Part shown: positions 10,667 to 23,573 of the stretch, piece by piece
How positions within the stretch are numbered: the first letter of the stretch is position 1
How the letters are laid out: each line of letters starts with the position of its first letter
Assembly: GCF_000959445.1 (NCBI RefSeq)
Contig: NZ_CP009631.1
Location: 496,001-560,000 of the forward strand
DNA from: Burkholderia vietnamiensis LMG 10929
Lineage (GTDB): Bacteria; Pseudomonadota; Gammaproteobacteria; Burkholderiales; Burkholderiaceae
Length of the DNA stretch: 64,000 nucleotides
Direction: 5' to 3'
Program-made: the position numbers and the translations under genes
The notes under the pieces: model-generated
Databases searched by the model: none
What the model saw: the letters and a program-made list of their open reading frames with translations, nothing else
Told to the model about the DNA's origin: nothing

Positions 10667-10849
10667 TTACGCGATGACCTTAACGAGGTACGAGACCTTG
10701 TTGATCATGCCGCGGACCGCCGGCGTATCCTGCAGCTCGCTAACCGAGTTGAGTCGGCGCAGGCCCAGGCCACGCACGGTCGCACGGTGCGATTCGCGGG
10801 TCCCGATCAGGCTCTTCACGAGCTGAACCTTGACAGTTTTTTCAGACAT
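10667..10849 (-). CDS. rpmD: 50S ribosomal protein L30
   Basis: A small large-subunit protein of 60 aa ([22 protein letters not shown]). The frame is open to a GTG at 10858, but the ATG at 10849 gives the family N-terminus and follows GGTGGT. It is separated from rpsE by only 15 bases, so translation is probably coupled. Confidence 0.95.
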
Positions 10850-10864
10850 GGTGACCACCCGGGC

Positions 10865-11383
10865 TTAGCCCAAAATATCTTCGACGGACTTGCCGCGCTT
10901 CGCCGCGATGTCTGCCGGGGTCGACTGCTTGCGCAGACCGTCCAGCGTGGCGCGAACGAGGTTGTACGGGTTCGTCGAACCGTGGCTCTTCGCCACGACG
11001 TTCTGCACGCCCATCACGTCGAACACTGCGCGCATCGGGCCGCCGGCGATCACGCCCGTACCTGCCTTCGCCGGAGCGAGGAGGACTGCGGATGCGCCAT
11101 GCTTGCCGTGCACTTCGTGCTGCAGCGTGCCGTTCTTGAGCGGCACCTTGAACATGTTGCGGCGAGCCTGTTCCATTGCCTTCTGGACAGCGACCGGCAC
11201 TTCCTTCGCCTTGCCCTTGCCCATACCGATGCGGCCATCACCATCGCCGACCACGGTCAGTGCGGCGAAGCCGAGAATACGGCCACCCTTCACGACCTTG
11301 GTCACGCGATTGACCGAAATCATCTTTTCGCGAAGGCCGTCGTCGCGTTCGTCAGCCTGAACTTTCGCTTGCATCTTTGCCAT
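10865..11383 (-). CDS. rpsE: 30S ribosomal protein S5
   Basis: A small-subunit protein involved in decoding accuracy and mRNA unwinding at the entry site. It has 172 aa with the S5 double-stranded-RNA-binding motif ([20 protein letters not shown], then [19 protein letters not shown]). GGGAAGGAATT lies before the ATG. Nothing departs from the family. Confidence 0.98.
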   Translation of the reverse strand: MAKMQAKVQADERDDGLREKMISVNRVTKVVKGGRILGFAALTVVGDGDGRIGMGKGKAKEVPVAVQKAMEQARRNMFKVPLKNGTLQHEVHGKHGASAVLLAPAKAGTGVIAGGPMRAVFDVMGVQNVVAKSHGSTNPYNLVRATLDGLRKQSTPADIAAKRGKSVEDILG

Positions 11384-11398
11384 GACGAATTCCTTCCC

Positions 11399-11764
11399 TT
11401 AGAACTTGAGCCCAGCTTCGCGAGCTGCCTCAGCCAGCGCCTTGACGCGGCCGTGGTAGCGGAAGCCCGAGCGGTCGAAGGCGACGGATTCGATGCCGGC
11501 AGCCTTTGCCTTTTCGGCAATACGCTTGCCGATCAGCGTCGCGGCATTAACGTTGCCGCCCTTGCCCGACTTGTCGGCGAGTTCGGCGCGCACTTCTGCT
11601 TCGAGCGTCGACGCGCTGGCGAGCACCTTGGTGCCGCAGGGCGAGAACACTTGAGCGTAGATGTGCGTGTTCGTGCGATGCACGGCGAGACGCGCGACCT
11701 GCAGCTCAGCGATCTTGATACGCGTCTGGCGAGCGCGGCGCAGGCGAGATTGAGTCTTATCCAT
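11399..11764 (-). CDS. rplR: 50S ribosomal protein L18
   Basis: A 5S rRNA-binding protein of the central protuberance. It has 121 aa: basic start ([17 protein letters not shown]), then the 5S-binding core, ending [25 protein letters not shown]. It is 12 bases after rplF and 15 before rpsE. Confidence 0.98.
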
Positions 11765-11776
11765 GATTGCGCACCC

Positions 11777-12307
11777 TTACTTCTTCTTCGTTTCTTTGAG
11801 GATCACAACCTCGTCGGAATAGCGCACGCCCTTGCCCTTGTAGGGCTCCGGCGGACGGTAACCGCGAACTTCCGCAGCTACTTGACCGACTTGTTGCTTG
11901 TTGATCCCCTTGATCACGATTTCGGTTTGCGTCGGAGTTTCAGCCTTGACGCCTTCCGGCATCTGGTGCACCACCGGGTGCGAGAAACCCAGCGACAGGT
12001 TCAGCTTGTCGCCTTGCGCTTGCGCACGATAACCGACGCCAACCAGCGTCAGCTTGCGCTCGAAACCCTTGGTCACGCCGTGCACGGCGTTCGCGATGAT
12101 CGCGCGCATCGTGCCCGACATTGCGTTTGCTTCGCGGCTTTCGTTGACCGGCGCCAGATTCAGCGTGCCGTCGTTGTTCGCCACGTTCACGAGCGGATTC
12201 ACCGGCTGCGTGATGGTGCCCAGCGGGCCCTTGACGGTGATCGCACCGTCGGCCAGCTTGACTTCCGCGCCTTGCAGCGCGATCGGGCTCTTACCTACTC
12301 GAGACAT
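11777..12307 (-). CDS. rplF: 50S ribosomal protein L6
   Basis: Large-subunit protein near the sarcin-ricin loop and the factor-binding site. It has 176 aa and two repeats of the L6 fold; the C-terminal part has the signature [24 protein letters not shown] precedes the ATG. Standard spc-operon position between rpsH and rplR. Confidence 0.98.
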   Translation of the reverse strand: MSRVGKSPIALQGAEVKLADGAITVKGPLGTITQPVNPLVNVANNDGTLNLAPVNESREANAMSGTMRAIIANAVHGVTKGFERKLTLVGVGYRAQAQGDKLNLSLGFSHPVVHQMPEGVKAETPTQTEIVIKGINKQQVGQVAAEVRGYRPPEPYKGKGVRYSDEVVILKETKKK

Positions 12308-12325
12308 GTTTCTCTCTCCTCGGCT

Positions 12326-12721
12326 TTAAGCGACGTAGCAGATGACTTCGCCGCCGACGCCGGTAGCGCGCGCCTTGCGGTCGGTCATCACGCCCTTCGG
12401 CGTCGAAACGATTGCCACGCCCAGGCCGTTCATGACCTGCGGAATGTCGTTACGACCGCGGTACACGCGCAGACCAGGCTTCGACACGCGCTCGAGGCGT
12501 TCGATGACCGGGCGACCTGCGTAGTACTTCAGCGCGATATTCAGTTCGGACTTCGCACCTTCCGCCTTTACGGCGAAATCGTCGATATAACCTTCGTCCT
12601 TCAGGACTTGCGCGATTGCAACCTTGACCTTCGACGAGGGCATCGCGACCGATACCTTCTCGACCATCTGCGCGTTGCGGATGCGAGTCAGCATATCGGC
12701 GATAGGATCACTCATGCTCAT
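12326..12721 (-). CDS. rpsH: 30S ribosomal protein S8
   Basis: A primary 16S rRNA-binding protein and, in E. coli, the translational repressor of the spc operon. It has 131 aa with [16 protein letters not shown] near the start and the C-terminal signature [34 protein letters not shown] precedes the ATG; a second ATG two codons later is also possible. Confidence 0.98.
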   Translation of the reverse strand: MSMSDPIADMLTRIRNAQMVEKVSVAMPSSKVKVAIAQVLKDEGYIDDFAVKAEGAKSELNIALKYYAGRPVIERLERVSKPGLRVYRGRNDIPQVMNGLGVAIVSTPKGVMTDRKARATGVGGEVICYVA

Positions 12722-12735
12722 TTACGTTTCTCCTA

Positions 12736-13041
12736 TTACCAGCTCGCCTTGGTCAGGCCAGGAATCTCGCCACGGAATGCGATTTCACGAATCTTGTTGC
12801 GCGCGAGGCCGAATTTACGGAACGTGCCACGCGGACGGCCCGTGATCGCGCAGCGGTTACGCTGGCGGGTCGGGTTCGAGTTGCGGGGCAGTTGCTGCAG
12901 CTCCAGGCGTGCTTCGTAGCGCTCTTCTTCCGACTTGCTTTGGTCTTCGACGATCGCCTTCAGCGCTTCGCGCTTTGCTGCGAACTTCGCGACCAGGCGG
13001 GCGCGCTTCTTTTCACGTTCGATCAGTGCCAGTTTAGCCAC
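12736..13041 (-). CDS. rpsN: 30S ribosomal protein S14
   Basis: A small-subunit head protein. It has 101 aa, the long form without the zinc-binding CxxC motifs, ending in [25 protein letters not shown] and then ASW. It lies 7 bases after rplE. No zinc-free or zinc-bound paralogue is seen in this window. Confidence 0.98.
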   Translation of the reverse strand: MAKLALIEREKKRARLVAKFAAKREALKAIVEDQSKSEEERYEARLELQQLPRNSNPTRQRNRCAITGRPRGTFRKFGLARNKIREIAFRGEIPGLTKASW

Positions 13042-13048
13042 GGTAACC

Positions 13049-13588
13049 TCAGTTTCTGAACGGGAACTTGAAGCTGGCGAGCAGAGCCTTTGCTTCGTCG
13101 TCGGTCTTCGCAGTCGTCGTGATGCTGATATTCAGCCCACGCAGTGCGTCGATCTTGTCGTAGTCGATTTCGGGGAAAATGATCTGCTCTTTCACACCGA
13201 TGTTGTAGTTGCCGCGGCCATCGAAGGCACGACCCGACACGCCGCGGAAGTCACGCACGCGGGGCAGGGCAACGGTCACGAAACGGTCGAGGAATTCGTA
13301 CATCGCACGGCCGCGCAGCGTCACCATCGCGCCGATGGGATAGCCCTGGCGGATCTTGAAGCCTGCGATTGCCTTGCGTGCCTTCGTGACGACCGGCTTC
13401 TGACCGGCGATCTTCGTGAGGTCGCCAACGGCGTTCTCGATGACCTTCTTGTCAGCGATCGCTTCGCCAAGACCCATGTTCAGCGTGATCTTGGTGATGC
13501 GCGGCACTTCCATGACCGACTTGTAACCGAACTTCTCGATCAGGCCGGGCACAACCTTTTCTTTGTAAAACTCTTGAAAACGAGCCAT
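13049..13588 (-). CDS. rplE: 50S ribosomal protein L5
   Basis: A 5S rRNA-binding protein that bridges to S13 in the small subunit. It has 179 aa, with the signature around [18 protein letters not shown] and [16 protein letters not shown]. It lies between rplX (16 bases) and rpsN (7 bases). Confidence 0.98.
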   Translation of the reverse strand: MARFQEFYKEKVVPGLIEKFGYKSVMEVPRITKITLNMGLGEAIADKKVIENAVGDLTKIAGQKPVVTKARKAIAGFKIRQGYPIGAMVTLRGRAMYEFLDRFVTVALPRVRDFRGVSGRAFDGRGNYNIGVKEQIIFPEIDYDKIDALRGLNISITTTAKTDDEAKALLASFKFPFRN

Positions 13589-13604
13589 TTTTTACTCCGC
13601 TGCG

Positions 13605-13913
13605 TCAGGCGCTCAGTACGGCACCGGTCGTCTTCAGGAAGCGAACCTTCTTGCCTTCCTCGACCTTGATGCCAACACGCGACGCCTTGCCATTCGCGTC
13701 GACCAGTGCGACGTTCGAAATATGCAGGGGCATCGTCTTCGCTTCCACGCCGCCCGTCGTACCCTTCATCGGGTTCGGCTTCACATGCTTCTTGACGAGG
13801 TTGATACCCTCAACCGTCACATGTTCAGCACCGACAGCCAGCACGACGCCGCGCTTGCCCTTGTCCTTGCCAGTGACGACGATCACTTCGTCACCTTTGC
13901 GAATCTTGTTCAT
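13605..13913 (-). CDS. rplX: 50S ribosomal protein L24
   Basis: An assembly-initiator protein of the large subunit with an N-terminal KOW domain ([20 protein letters not shown]). It has 102 aa. It follows rplN by 9 bases. Confidence 0.98.
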
Positions 13914-13922
13914 CGCGACTCC

Positions 13923-14291
13923 TTACAGCACTTCCGGCGCCAGCGAAACGATCTTCATGAATCGTTCGCTACGCAGCTCACGCGTCACCGGCCCGAAAAT
14001 GCGGGTGCCGATCGGCTCAAGCTTGTTATTCAAAAGCACAGCGGCGTTGCCGTCGAACTTGATCAGCGAGCCGTCTTGACGGCGAACACCCTTGGCGGTG
14101 CGGACCACCACGGCGTTGTAGATTTCGCCTTTCTTCACGCGCCCGCGCGGCGTTGCTTCTTTGACGGTCACCTTGATGATGTCGCCAATGCCGGCATAAC
14201 GACGCTTCGAGCCGCCGAGCACCTTGATGCACATGACTTCACGCGCACCCGTGTTGTCGGCTACTTCGAGCCGAGATTCGGTCTGGATCAT
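13923..14291 (-). CDS. rplN: 50S ribosomal protein L14
   Basis: A large-subunit protein that contacts 16S rRNA in an inter-subunit bridge. It has 122 aa. The frame is open further upstream, but the ATG at 14291 gives the family start ([18 protein letters not shown]) after GGGAAAG. It is the first gene of the spc unit: a good sigma70 promoter lies about 215 bases upstream, leaving a long untranslated leader. Confidence 0.97.
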   Translation of the reverse strand: MIQTESRLEVADNTGAREVMCIKVLGGSKRRYAGIGDIIKVTVKEATPRGRVKKGEIYNAVVVRTAKGVRRQDGSLIKFDGNAAVLLNNKLEPIGTRIFGPVTRELRSERFMKIVSLAPEVL

Positions 14292-14499
14292 GGTTTGTCT
14301 TTCCCAACTTAATCCGGATGCACCACCATGATGCATACGGTCAGTCTTGGTCCCGTCAGCCAATCGGCTGCTTGGGTTGGAACAGCAGCGACGGCAAACG
14401 AAACCCGCCATCGCAATTCGGTGAATCTTTCGGACAGGCTGGCGCCAGTCCGCTTCCCCCACCAACTTCGCCCGCGACGGGGCTCCCATAAAGAGGGAA

Positions 14500-14534
14500 G
14501 ACCGGGATTATAACAAATAATCCCGGTCACGCAA
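14500..14534 (-). promoter_or_regulatory. probable spc operon promoter with a palindrome over the -10
   Basis: On the minus strand TTGCGT (14534-14529), a 16-base spacer and a perfect TATAAT (14512-14507) form a good sigma70 promoter upstream of rplN. The -10 lies inside a perfect inverted repeat with 12-bp arms and a 5-base centre (14500-14528), covering the spacer too. E. coli also has its spc promoter here. The palindrome may be an operator; that part is inference. Confidence 0.7.
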
Positions 14535-14600
14535 GCAAAAACTTTGCGATTTCAAGCACTTCATGGCGAAGTGCCTGTTACTGCCTACTGCTCTGCCCGC

Positions 14601-14873
14601 TTAGATGACGCGAGCTGCTTCGACGAGGCGCGACACCGTCCAGGCCTTCGTCTTCGAAACAGGACGGGTTTCCTGGATTTCGACGAGATCGCCTTCGTTG
14701 CAGGTGTTCGCTTCATCGTGCGCGTGGTACTTCTTCGAACGCACGACATACTTGCCGTAGATCGGGTGCTTGACGCGGTGCTCGATCAGCACGGTGACGG
14801 TCTTGTCCATCTTGTTGCTGACGACCCGACCGACCAGCGTCCGCTTCAGCGAGGTTTTCACGCTATCGTTCAT
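14601..14873 (-). CDS. rpsQ: 30S ribosomal protein S17
   Basis: A primary 16S rRNA-binding OB-fold protein. It has 90 aa with [20 protein letters not shown] and the central KYHAHDE. Its ATG overlaps the rpmC stop by 4 bases (ATGA), a sign of coupled translation. It is the last gene of the S10 unit; a 309-base gap with the spc promoter follows. Confidence 0.98.
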
Positions 14874-15064
14874 TTCTGGTTCGCCTTCTGAGTCATGACG
14901 GTCCGCACACGTGCGATGTCGCGACGAACCTTCTTCAGCTGGCTCGTGTTCGTGAGCTGCTGGGTCGCGAGTTGCATGCGCAGGCCGAATTGCGCCTTCA
15001 GCAGGTCCGCCAGCTCCTTGTTGAGCGCGGCCTGGTCTTTCTGGAGAAGTTCGGAAGCCTTCAT
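14870..15064 (-). CDS. rpmC: 50S ribosomal protein L29
   Basis: A small two-helix protein at the tunnel exit, part of the docking site for signal recognition particle and trigger factor. It has 64 aa ([20 protein letters not shown]...). The start is preceded by AAGGAGAAA, and the gene overlaps rpsQ by 4 bases. Confidence 0.98.
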
Positions 15065-15073
15065 GTTTTCTCC

Positions 15074-15490
15074 TTAGGCGCCGAGCTGGCGCACGATGAA
15101 CGCCGTCTTCAGCGGCAGCTTCGCTGCAGCCAGACGGAACGCTTCGCGTGCCAGTTCTTCGGTTACGCCGTCCATTTCATAGAGCATCTTGCCCGGCTGG
15201 ATCTCGGCGACGTAGTACTCCGGGTTACCCTTACCGTTACCCATACGCACTTCGGCCGGCTTTTGCGAGATCGGCTTGTCCGGGAAGATCCGGATCCAGA
15301 TGCGGCCGCCACGCTTGATGTGACGCGTCATTGCACGACGCGCTGCTTCAATTTGACGCGCGGTCAAACGGCCGCGACCGATCGCCTTCAGGCCGAATTC
15401 ACCGAACGACACCGCGTTGCCGCGCGTCGCCTTGCCGGTGTTACGACCCTTCTGCTCTTTGCGATACTTCCTGCGTTTCGGTTGCAGCAT
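15074..15490 (-). CDS. rplP: 50S ribosomal protein L16
   Basis: A large-subunit protein close to the A site. It has 138 aa, starting [17 protein letters not shown], with the signature [29 protein letters not shown]. Only 2 bases separate it from rpsC, so translation is likely coupled. Confidence 0.98.
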
Positions 15491-15492
15491 CG

Positions 15493-16293
15493 TTATTCTC
15501 CAGTCTTGCCGTCTTCCGGCTTGCCGGCGCCGCGGCGCGGTGCGCCACGACGAGCACCCGGAGCGCCGCCTTCGCCGTCACGGCGCGGACGACGGTCGCC
15601 CGGACGCGCATTGCGACGCGGACGCTTGTCTTCGGCTACTTCTTCGACCACCGGCGCGTCATTGCGGCCGAGCGTGTCGCCCTTGTAAACCCAAACCTTG
15701 ACACCGATGATGCCGTAGGTCGTCTTCGCTTCCGAGGTTGCGTAGTCGATATCGGCGCGCAGCGTGTGAAGGGGCACGCGACCTTCGCGATACCACTCCG
15801 TACGAGCGATTTCGATACCGTTCAGACGGCCTGCGCTCATGATCTTGATGCCCTGGGCACCCAGACGCATCGCGTTCTGCATCGCACGCTTCATCGCGCG
15901 ACGGAACATGATCCGGCGCTCGAGCTGTTGCGTGATCGAGTCAGCGATCAGTTGAGCATCGGTTTCCGGCTTGCGGATCTCTTCGATGTTGACATGAACC
16001 GGCACGCCCATGCGGCGTTGCAGTTCCGTCTTCAGCTGTTCGATATCCTCGCCCTTCTTGCCGATGACGACGCCCGGACGCGAGCTGTAAATCGTGATGC
16101 GCGCGTTCTTTGCCGGACGCTCGATGACGACCCGACCGACCGAAGCGTTCTTCAGCTTCTTCTTCAGGTATTCACGAACACCGATGTCTTCCTGCAGCAT
16201 CGCCGCGAAATTGTTGTTGTTCGCGTACCAACGCGAAGCCCAATTGCGGCTGACAGCCAGGCGGAAGCCAGTCGGATGAATTTTCTGTCCCAT
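15493..16293 (-). CDS. rpsC: 30S ribosomal protein S3
   Basis: A small-subunit head protein at the mRNA entry site. It has 266 aa, longer than E. coli S3 (233): after the KH domain ([19 protein letters not shown]) and the C-terminal domain it carries an extra tail rich in Arg, Gly, Pro and Asp (from about residue 225, [17 protein letters not shown] and on). Such tails are known in Burkholderia and relatives; the tail's role is unknown. Confidence 0.97.
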   Translation of the reverse strand: MGQKIHPTGFRLAVSRNWASRWYANNNNFAAMLQEDIGVREYLKKKLKNASVGRVVIERPAKNARITIYSSRPGVVIGKKGEDIEQLKTELQRRMGVPVHVNIEEIRKPETDAQLIADSITQQLERRIMFRRAMKRAMQNAMRLGAQGIKIMSAGRLNGIEIARTEWYREGRVPLHTLRADIDYATSEAKTTYGIIGVKVWVYKGDTLGRNDAPVVEEVAEDKRPRRNARPGDRRPRRDGEGGAPGARRGAPRRGAGKPEDGKTGE

Positions 16294-16304
16294 CGTATGG
16301 CTCC

Positions 16305-16634
16305 TTAATTCCCGACCGTCACAGTGATGTGACAGGATTGCTTCTCGATGCGGTTACCGCGGCCCTTGGCGCGCGCGGTGAAACGCTTGAGCGATGCAGC
16401 CTTGTCGACGTAGATGCTCTTGATCTTGAGCTCGTCGATATCGGCGCCTTCGTTGTGCTCCGCATTCGCGATTGCCGACAGCACAACCTTCTTCACGATG
16501 CCAGCCGCCTTCTTCGGCGAGAACGTCAGAACGTTCAGCGCCTTGTCGACCGGCAAACCGCGGATCTGGTCAGCCACAAGGCGCGTTTTTTGCGCCGAGA
16601 TGCGGGCACCGCGATGAATTGCTTTCACTTCCAT
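16305..16634 (-). CDS. rplV: 50S ribosomal protein L22
   Basis: A large-subunit protein whose beta hairpin reaches the narrow part of the exit tunnel, where some macrolide-resistance changes arise. It has 109 aa with [20 protein letters not shown] and the hairpin [20 protein letters not shown]; no insertion or deletion is seen in the hairpin. Confidence 0.98.
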
Positions 16635-16646
16635 CTTGATTGCCCC

Positions 16647-16922
16647 TTATTTCTTGGCCTTCTTGTCGGCTGCGTGACCCTTGAACGTACGGGTCAGTGC
16701 GAACTCGCCAAGCTTGTGGCCGACCATGTTTTCCGAGATGTACACCGGAACGTGTTGACGGCCGTTGTGAACAGCGATCGTCAGGCCGATGAAATCCGGC
16801 AGAATCGTCGAGCGACGCGACCAGGTCTTGATCGGCTTTTTGTCGCGCGAAGCTGCAGCCGCCTCAACTTTCTTCAGCAAATGGGCGTCGCAGAACGGAC
16901 CTTTTTTTACAGAACGTGCCAT
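16647..16922 (-). CDS. rpsS: 30S ribosomal protein S19
   Basis: A small-subunit head protein near the A-site finger, forming a complex with S13. It has 91 aa with [20 protein letters not shown] and [18 protein letters not shown]. It lies 10 bases after rplB. Confidence 0.98.
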
Positions 16923-16932
16923 TGCCTACTCC

Positions 16933-17760
16933 TTAACGCTTGTGACGGCGCTGGACGATCATCGTCGTCGTGCGCTTGTTGCTGCGGGTGCGATAACCCT
17001 TGGTCGGCGTGCCCCACGGGCTCACCGGATCGCGACCTGCAGCCGTCTTGCCCTCACCACCACCGTGCGGGTGATCGACCGGGTTCATCGCAACGCCACG
17101 CACCGTCGGGCGGATACCGCGCCAGCGGTTCGCGCCAGCCTTGCCGATCTGGCGCAGGCTATGCTCTTCGTTGCCGACTTCACCGATCGTTGCACGGCAC
17201 TCGATGTGCACGCGGCGGATTTCGCCCGAGCGCAGACGAACCTGCGCGTAGACGCCTTCACGCGCCAGCAGCATGGCCGACGTGCCAGCCGAACGCGCCA
17301 TTTGCGCGCCCTTGCCCGGCAACATCTCGATGCAGTGGATCGTCGTACCGACCGGAATGTTGCGGATCGGCAGCGTATTGCCTGCACGGATCGGCGCTTC
17401 CGAACCCGACATCAGCTGTTGGCCGACGGTCAGGCCCTTCGGGGCGATGATGTAGCGACGTTCGCCGTCAGCGTAGAGCACCAGCGCGATGTTCGCGCTG
17501 CGGTTCGGGTCGTACTCGAGACGCTCGACCTTTGCCGGAATGCCATCCTTCGTGCGACGGAAGTCGACGATACGATAGTGATGCTTGTGACCACCGCCCT
17601 TATGGCGGGTGGTGATGCGACCGTTGTTGTTACGGCCGGCGGTCGAGCTCTGCGTGTCGAGCAGTGCCGCGTGCGGCTTGCCCTGGTGCAGATCCTTGTT
17701 GACCACCTTGACCATCGCGCGGCGACCCGGCGAAGTCGGTTTAACTTTCACGATTGCCAT
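16933..17760 (-). CDS. rplB: 50S ribosomal protein L2
   Basis: A highly conserved protein needed for subunit joining and peptidyl-transferase centre assembly. It has 275 aa. The conserved histidine segment [16 protein letters not shown] lies near residue 225. Two bases separate it from rplW. Confidence 0.98.
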   Translation of the reverse strand: MAIVKVKPTSPGRRAMVKVVNKDLHQGKPHAALLDTQSSTAGRNNNGRITTRHKGGGHKHHYRIVDFRRTKDGIPAKVERLEYDPNRSANIALVLYADGERRYIIAPKGLTVGQQLMSGSEAPIRAGNTLPIRNIPVGTTIHCIEMLPGKGAQMARSAGTSAMLLAREGVYAQVRLRSGEIRRVHIECRATIGEVGNEEHSLRQIGKAGANRWRGIRPTVRGVAMNPVDHPHGGGEGKTAAGRDPVSPWGTPTKGYRTRSNKRTTTMIVQRRHKR

Positions 17761-17762
17761 GA

Positions 17763-18077
17763 TTACTTGGCCTCCGCTTCAAAGTTGATTTCCTGGCCGG
17801 GCTTCAGGCAAACGTACGCCTTCTTCACGTCCTTGCGACGGCCCATCGAACGGCCGAAGCGCTTTTGCTTGCCCTTCTGAACCAGCACGTTGACCGAATC
17901 AACCTCAACCTTGAACAGCAGCTCGACAGCCGCCTTCACTTCCTGCTTCGTGGCATCCGGTGCGACTTCGAACACGACCTGCTCGTTCTTGTCGGCAACC
18001 AGCGTCGCCTTTTCGGAAATCACCGGTGCGAGCAGGACCTGCATCAAACGATGATCGTTCTTGCGAATCTCGCTCAT
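17763..18077 (-). CDS. rplW: 50S ribosomal protein L23
   Basis: A tunnel-exit protein and the docking site for trigger factor and signal recognition particle. It has 104 aa. Its start overlaps the rplD stop by 4 bases. The conserved [20 protein letters not shown] segment lies past the middle. Confidence 0.98.
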
Positions 18078-18694
18078 GACAGCAACTCCTCGATCTGGGC
18101 GACCGCAGCCTTCGTGACCAGCACTTTCTTGAAGTAGATCAGCGACAGCGGGTCAGCGTAGCGCGGCTCGACAATCGCCACGTGCGGCAGGTTGCGCGAA
18201 GCCAGGTACAGGTTCTCGTCGACCGTATCCGTGATGATCAGGACGGAGTCGAGACCCATGGTCTTGAATTTGTCGGCCAGCAGCTTGGTCTTCGGCGCTT
18301 CGAGGATGATGTCCTCGACGACCGACAGACGGCCTTCACGGGCCAGCTGCGAGAAGATCGAGCAGAGACCTGCGCGATGCATCTTCTTGTTGACCTTGTG
18401 CGAGAAGTTCTCTTCCGGCGAGTTCGGGAAGATGCGACCACCGCCACGCCACAACGGGCTCGACGACATACCGGCACGAGCGCGGCCCGTACCCTTCTGA
18501 CGCCACGGCTTCTTGGTGGTGTGCTTGACTTGCTCACGGTCCTTCTGTGCGCGGTTACCCTGGCGAGCATTCGCCTGGTACGCGACGACGACCTGGTGGA
18601 TCAGCGCTTCGTTGTAGTCACGACCGAACACGACGTCCGACGCGTTGACCACTGCACCTTCCTGACCATTTTCGTTCAGGAGCTTGAGTTCCAT
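18074..18694 (-). CDS. rplD: 50S ribosomal protein L4
   Basis: A large-subunit protein with a loop in the exit tunnel; in E. coli it also represses the S10 operon. It has 206 aa. The tunnel loop ([19 protein letters not shown]) is intact and looks wild type for macrolide resistance positions. It shares one base with the rplC stop (TAATG). Confidence 0.98.
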
Positions 18695-19344
18695 TATTTC
18701 GCCCCCTTGGTCTTGACGGCCGGCGTCACGAAAACCTTGCCGCCCTTCGCGCCCGGAATCGCGCCCTTGACGAGCAGCAGCTTGCGCTCTGCGTCGATAC
18801 GAGCGATTTCGAGGTTCTGCACCGTCACCGTAACGTCACCGAGGTGACCCGTCATGCGCTTACCCGGGAAAACGCGACCCGGATCCTGCGCCATACCGAT
18901 CGAGCCCGGCACGTTGTGCGAGCGCGAGTTACCGTGCGTGGCACGGCCGGAGGAGAAGTTGTAACGCTTGATCGTACCGGCGTAGCCCTTACCGATCGAC
19001 ACGCCTTGCACGTCGACCTTCTGGCCTACTTCGAAAAGATCTGCACCGACCACGGCGCCATTCGACAGCTCGGCTGCCTTGGCCGCGTCAATGCGGAATT
19101 CCTTGAGGATTTCACCGGCTTCGACACCGGCTTTGGCGAGATGACCTGCCAGCGGCTTCGTCACGCGCGATGCGCGGCGGGAGCCGAATGCAACCTGCAC
19201 GGCCGTGTAGCCGTCGGTTTCAACAGTCTTGATCTGCGTCACGCGGTTGTCCGACACGTCCAGCACGGTGACGGGAATCGAATCCCCTTCAGCCGTGAAG
19301 ATACGGGTCATGCCAACCTTGCGACCTACGAGTCCAAGGCTCAT
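18694..19344 (-). CDS. rplC: 50S ribosomal protein L3
   Basis: An early assembly protein next to the peptidyl-transferase centre. It has 216 aa from the ATG at 19344 ([16 protein letters not shown]), which lies 6 nt after GGAG; ATGs at 19347 and 19356 are less well placed. The conserved loop [20 protein letters not shown] carries the glutamine that is methylated in E. coli. Confidence 0.96.
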   Translation of the reverse strand: MSLGLVGRKVGMTRIFTAEGDSIPVTVLDVSDNRVTQIKTVETDGYTAVQVAFGSRRASRVTKPLAGHLAKAGVEAGEILKEFRIDAAKAAELSNGAVVGADLFEVGQKVDVQGVSIGKGYAGTIKRYNFSSGRATHGNSRSHNVPGSIGMAQDPGRVFPGKRMTGHLGDVTVTVQNLEIARIDAERKLLLVKGAIPGAKGGKVFVTPAVKTKGAK

Positions 19345-19522
19345 CATTTTCTCCATTCCCGACTGCGATTGGTCGGGGCTGATTTACAAAATGCCGGGCA
19401 CGCAAGGCCCGACTTTTTTACGCGAATGCGCGAAAAGCCAAGCAGTATAGCCCGACCCTTCGATTTCCGCAAGCAATACAAAGACTTAGCACCGCCCGGC
19501 AAGCCCGGCGGCGCCGGAAGCC

Positions 19523-19834
19523 TTACTGCAGCTTGATTTCCACGTCGACGCCTGCCGGCAGATCGAGCTTCATCAGCGCGTCAACCGTCTTGTCCGTCGG
19601 GTCGACGATGTCCATCAGGCGCTGGTGGGTACGGATTTCGAGCTGATCGCGCGACGTCTTGTTGACGTGCGGCGAACGCAGAATGTCAAAACGCTGAATG
19701 CGCGTCGGCAGCGGCACCGGGCCACGGACGATTGCGCCAGTCCGCTTCGCGGTATCGACGATTTCGGCAGCCGATTGATCGATCAGACGATAGTCGAAAG
19801 CCTTCAGGCGAATGCGGATTTTCTGTTGCTGCAT
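19523..19834 (-). CDS. rpsJ: 30S ribosomal protein S10 (NusE)
   Basis: A small-subunit head protein that also acts in transcription antitermination with NusB. It has 103 aa from the ATG at 19834 ([19 protein letters not shown]), 7 nt after AAGGAA; an upstream in-frame ATG gives an atypical N-terminus. It heads the S10 unit. In the 280-base gap behind tuf I see TTGACA (19997-19992) without a good -10, and a lone TAGAAT (19962-19957), so the promoter is not settled. Confidence 0.96.
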   Translation of the reverse strand: MQQQKIRIRLKAFDYRLIDQSAAEIVDTAKRTGAIVRGPVPLPTRIQRFDILRSPHVNKTSRDQLEIRTHQRLMDIVDPTDKTVDALMKLDLPAGVDVEIKLQ

Positions 19835-20016
19835 GACGATTCCTTGAAAAGAGCGAGGCGATCTTGCATCGCCGGACACTAAAAGAACGCGAGACCTGTT
19901 GCCTGCGGGGAGCGAGGCGACACGTCCCGAACGGTACTTCCACTGCTAAGCCCGCGATTCTACACGAAAAATCAAAGCGGTGGCGCGCATTTGTCAATAC
20001 CACGCTGCGCGCACCA

Positions 20017-20055
20017 CAAAAAAACCGGGCGCCAGATCAAACTGGACACCCGGTT
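20017..20055 (-). terminator. terminator after the first tuf gene
   Basis: On the minus strand CCGGGTGTCCAG pairs with CTGGCGCCCGG (small internal mismatch) and is followed by seven Ts. It separates the str unit from the S10 unit. Confidence 0.85.
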
Positions 20056-20115
20056 TCGACGGCACGACAGCTGCCGTGAGGCGCGAGCCCGTGAAGGGCC
20101 CGCGGATCGTCGATG

Positions 20116-21306
20116 TTACTCGATGATCTTGGCGACGACGCCAGCGCCGACGGTACGGCCGCCTTCGCGGATTGCGAAGCGCAGACCTTCTTCCATCGCG
20201 ATCGGCGCAATCAGCTTCACCGTGATCGACACGTTGTCGCCCGGCATCACCATTTCCTTGTCCTTCGGCAGCTCGATCGAGCCCGTCACGTCCGTCGTAC
20301 GGAAGTAGAACTGCGGACGGTAGTTGTTGAAGAACGGCGTGTGGCGACCGCCTTCGTCCTTGCTCAGCACGTACACTTCAGCCGTGAAGTGCGTGTGCGG
20401 CGTGATCGAACCCGGCTTCGCCAGAACCTGGCCGCGCTCGACGTCTTCACGCTTCGTGCCGCGCAGCAGGATACCGACGTTGTCGCCCGCCTGACCTTGG
20501 TCCAGCAGCTTGCGGAACATTTCAACGCCCGTGCAGGTCGTCTTCACCGTCGGCTTGATACCGACGATTTCGATTTCCTCGCCGACCTTCACGATGCCGC
20601 GCTCGACGCGACCCGTCACCACCGTGCCGCGACCCGAGATCGAGAACACGTCTTCCACCGGCATCAGGAACGCGCCGTCAACCGCACGCTCCGGCGTCGG
20701 GATGTACGTGTCCAGTGCGTCTGCCAGGTTCATGATCGCCACTTCGCCCAGCTCGCCCGTGTCGCCTTCCAGCGCCAGCTTGGCCGAACCCTTCACGATC
20801 GGCGTGTCGTCGCCCGGGAAGTCGTACTTCGACAGGAGTTCGCGAACTTCCATCTCGACCAGCTCGAGCAGTTCAGCGTCGTCCACCATGTCGCACTTGT
20901 TCAGGAACACGATGATGTACGGAACGCCAACCTGACGTGCCAGCAGGATGTGCTCGCGCGTTTGCGGCATCGGGCCGTCTGCTGCCGAGCAAACCAGGAT
21001 CGCGCCGTCCATCTGCGCTGCGCCCGTGATCATGTTCTTCACGTAGTCGGCGTGGCCCGGGCAGTCGACGTGTGCGTAGTGGCGGTTCGCCGTTTCGTAC
21101 TCGACGTGTGCCGTGTTGATCGTGATGCCGCGCGCCTTTTCTTCCGGTGCCGCGTCGATCTGATCGTAGGCCTTCGCTTCGCCGCCGAACTTCTTCGTCA
21201 GCACCGTCGTGATCGCTGCCGTCAGCGTCGTCTTGCCGTGGTCAACGTGACCGATCGTACCAACGTTGACGTGCGGCTTGGTCCGCTCAAACTTTTCTTT
21301 TGCCAT
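20116..21306 (-). CDS. tuf: elongation factor Tu, first copy (str operon)
   Basis: The GTPase that brings aminoacyl-tRNA to the ribosomal A site. It has 396 aa with GHVDHGKT (residues 18-25), DCPGHADY and NKCDMVDD. It is the last gene of the str unit (rpsL, rpsG, fusA, tuf), followed by a terminator. The protein is identical to that of the second copy at 39.3-40.5 kb, and the two DNA sequences differ at only a handful of sites, seemingly all silent. Confidence 0.98.
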   Translation of the reverse strand: MAKEKFERTKPHVNVGTIGHVDHGKTTLTAAITTVLTKKFGGEAKAYDQIDAAPEEKARGITINTAHVEYETANRHYAHVDCPGHADYVKNMITGAAQMDGAILVCSAADGPMPQTREHILLARQVGVPYIIVFLNKCDMVDDAELLELVEMEVRELLSKYDFPGDDTPIVKGSAKLALEGDTGELGEVAIMNLADALDTYIPTPERAVDGAFLMPVEDVFSISGRGTVVTGRVERGIVKVGEEIEIVGIKPTVKTTCTGVEMFRKLLDQGQAGDNVGILLRGTKREDVERGQVLAKPGSITPHTHFTAEVYVLSKDEGGRHTPFFNNYRPQFYFRTTDVTGSIELPKDKEMVMPGDNVSITVKLIAPIAMEEGLRFAIREGGRTVGAGVVAKIIE

Positions 21307-21348
21307 GATTCTCTTCTTTCAAAAAATATCGGTTGGGTAGCTTCAGAT

Positions 21349-23451
<2,103 letters not shown>

Positions 23452-23573
23452 TTTGATCCTCTACTGGGATGACGTGACGCAGCCCTGCTGCATCACGCCT
23501 CAACACAAACGGGCGAGGCGCCTGAAAAGCGCACCCGCCCGGAATTTATTTCCGCTACAGCCCAGCCAGGCGC

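Noticed and set aside
19393..19413. A hairpin with a following + strand T-run between rpsJ and rplC
   Set aside because: No + strand gene exists here, and on the minus strand the T-run is weak; probably an ordinary intercistronic structure.
19957..19997. TTGACA and TAGAAT upstream of rpsJ as the S10 promoter
   Set aside because: The hexamers are about 29 bases apart, too far for a single sigma70 promoter; I left the promoter unassigned.
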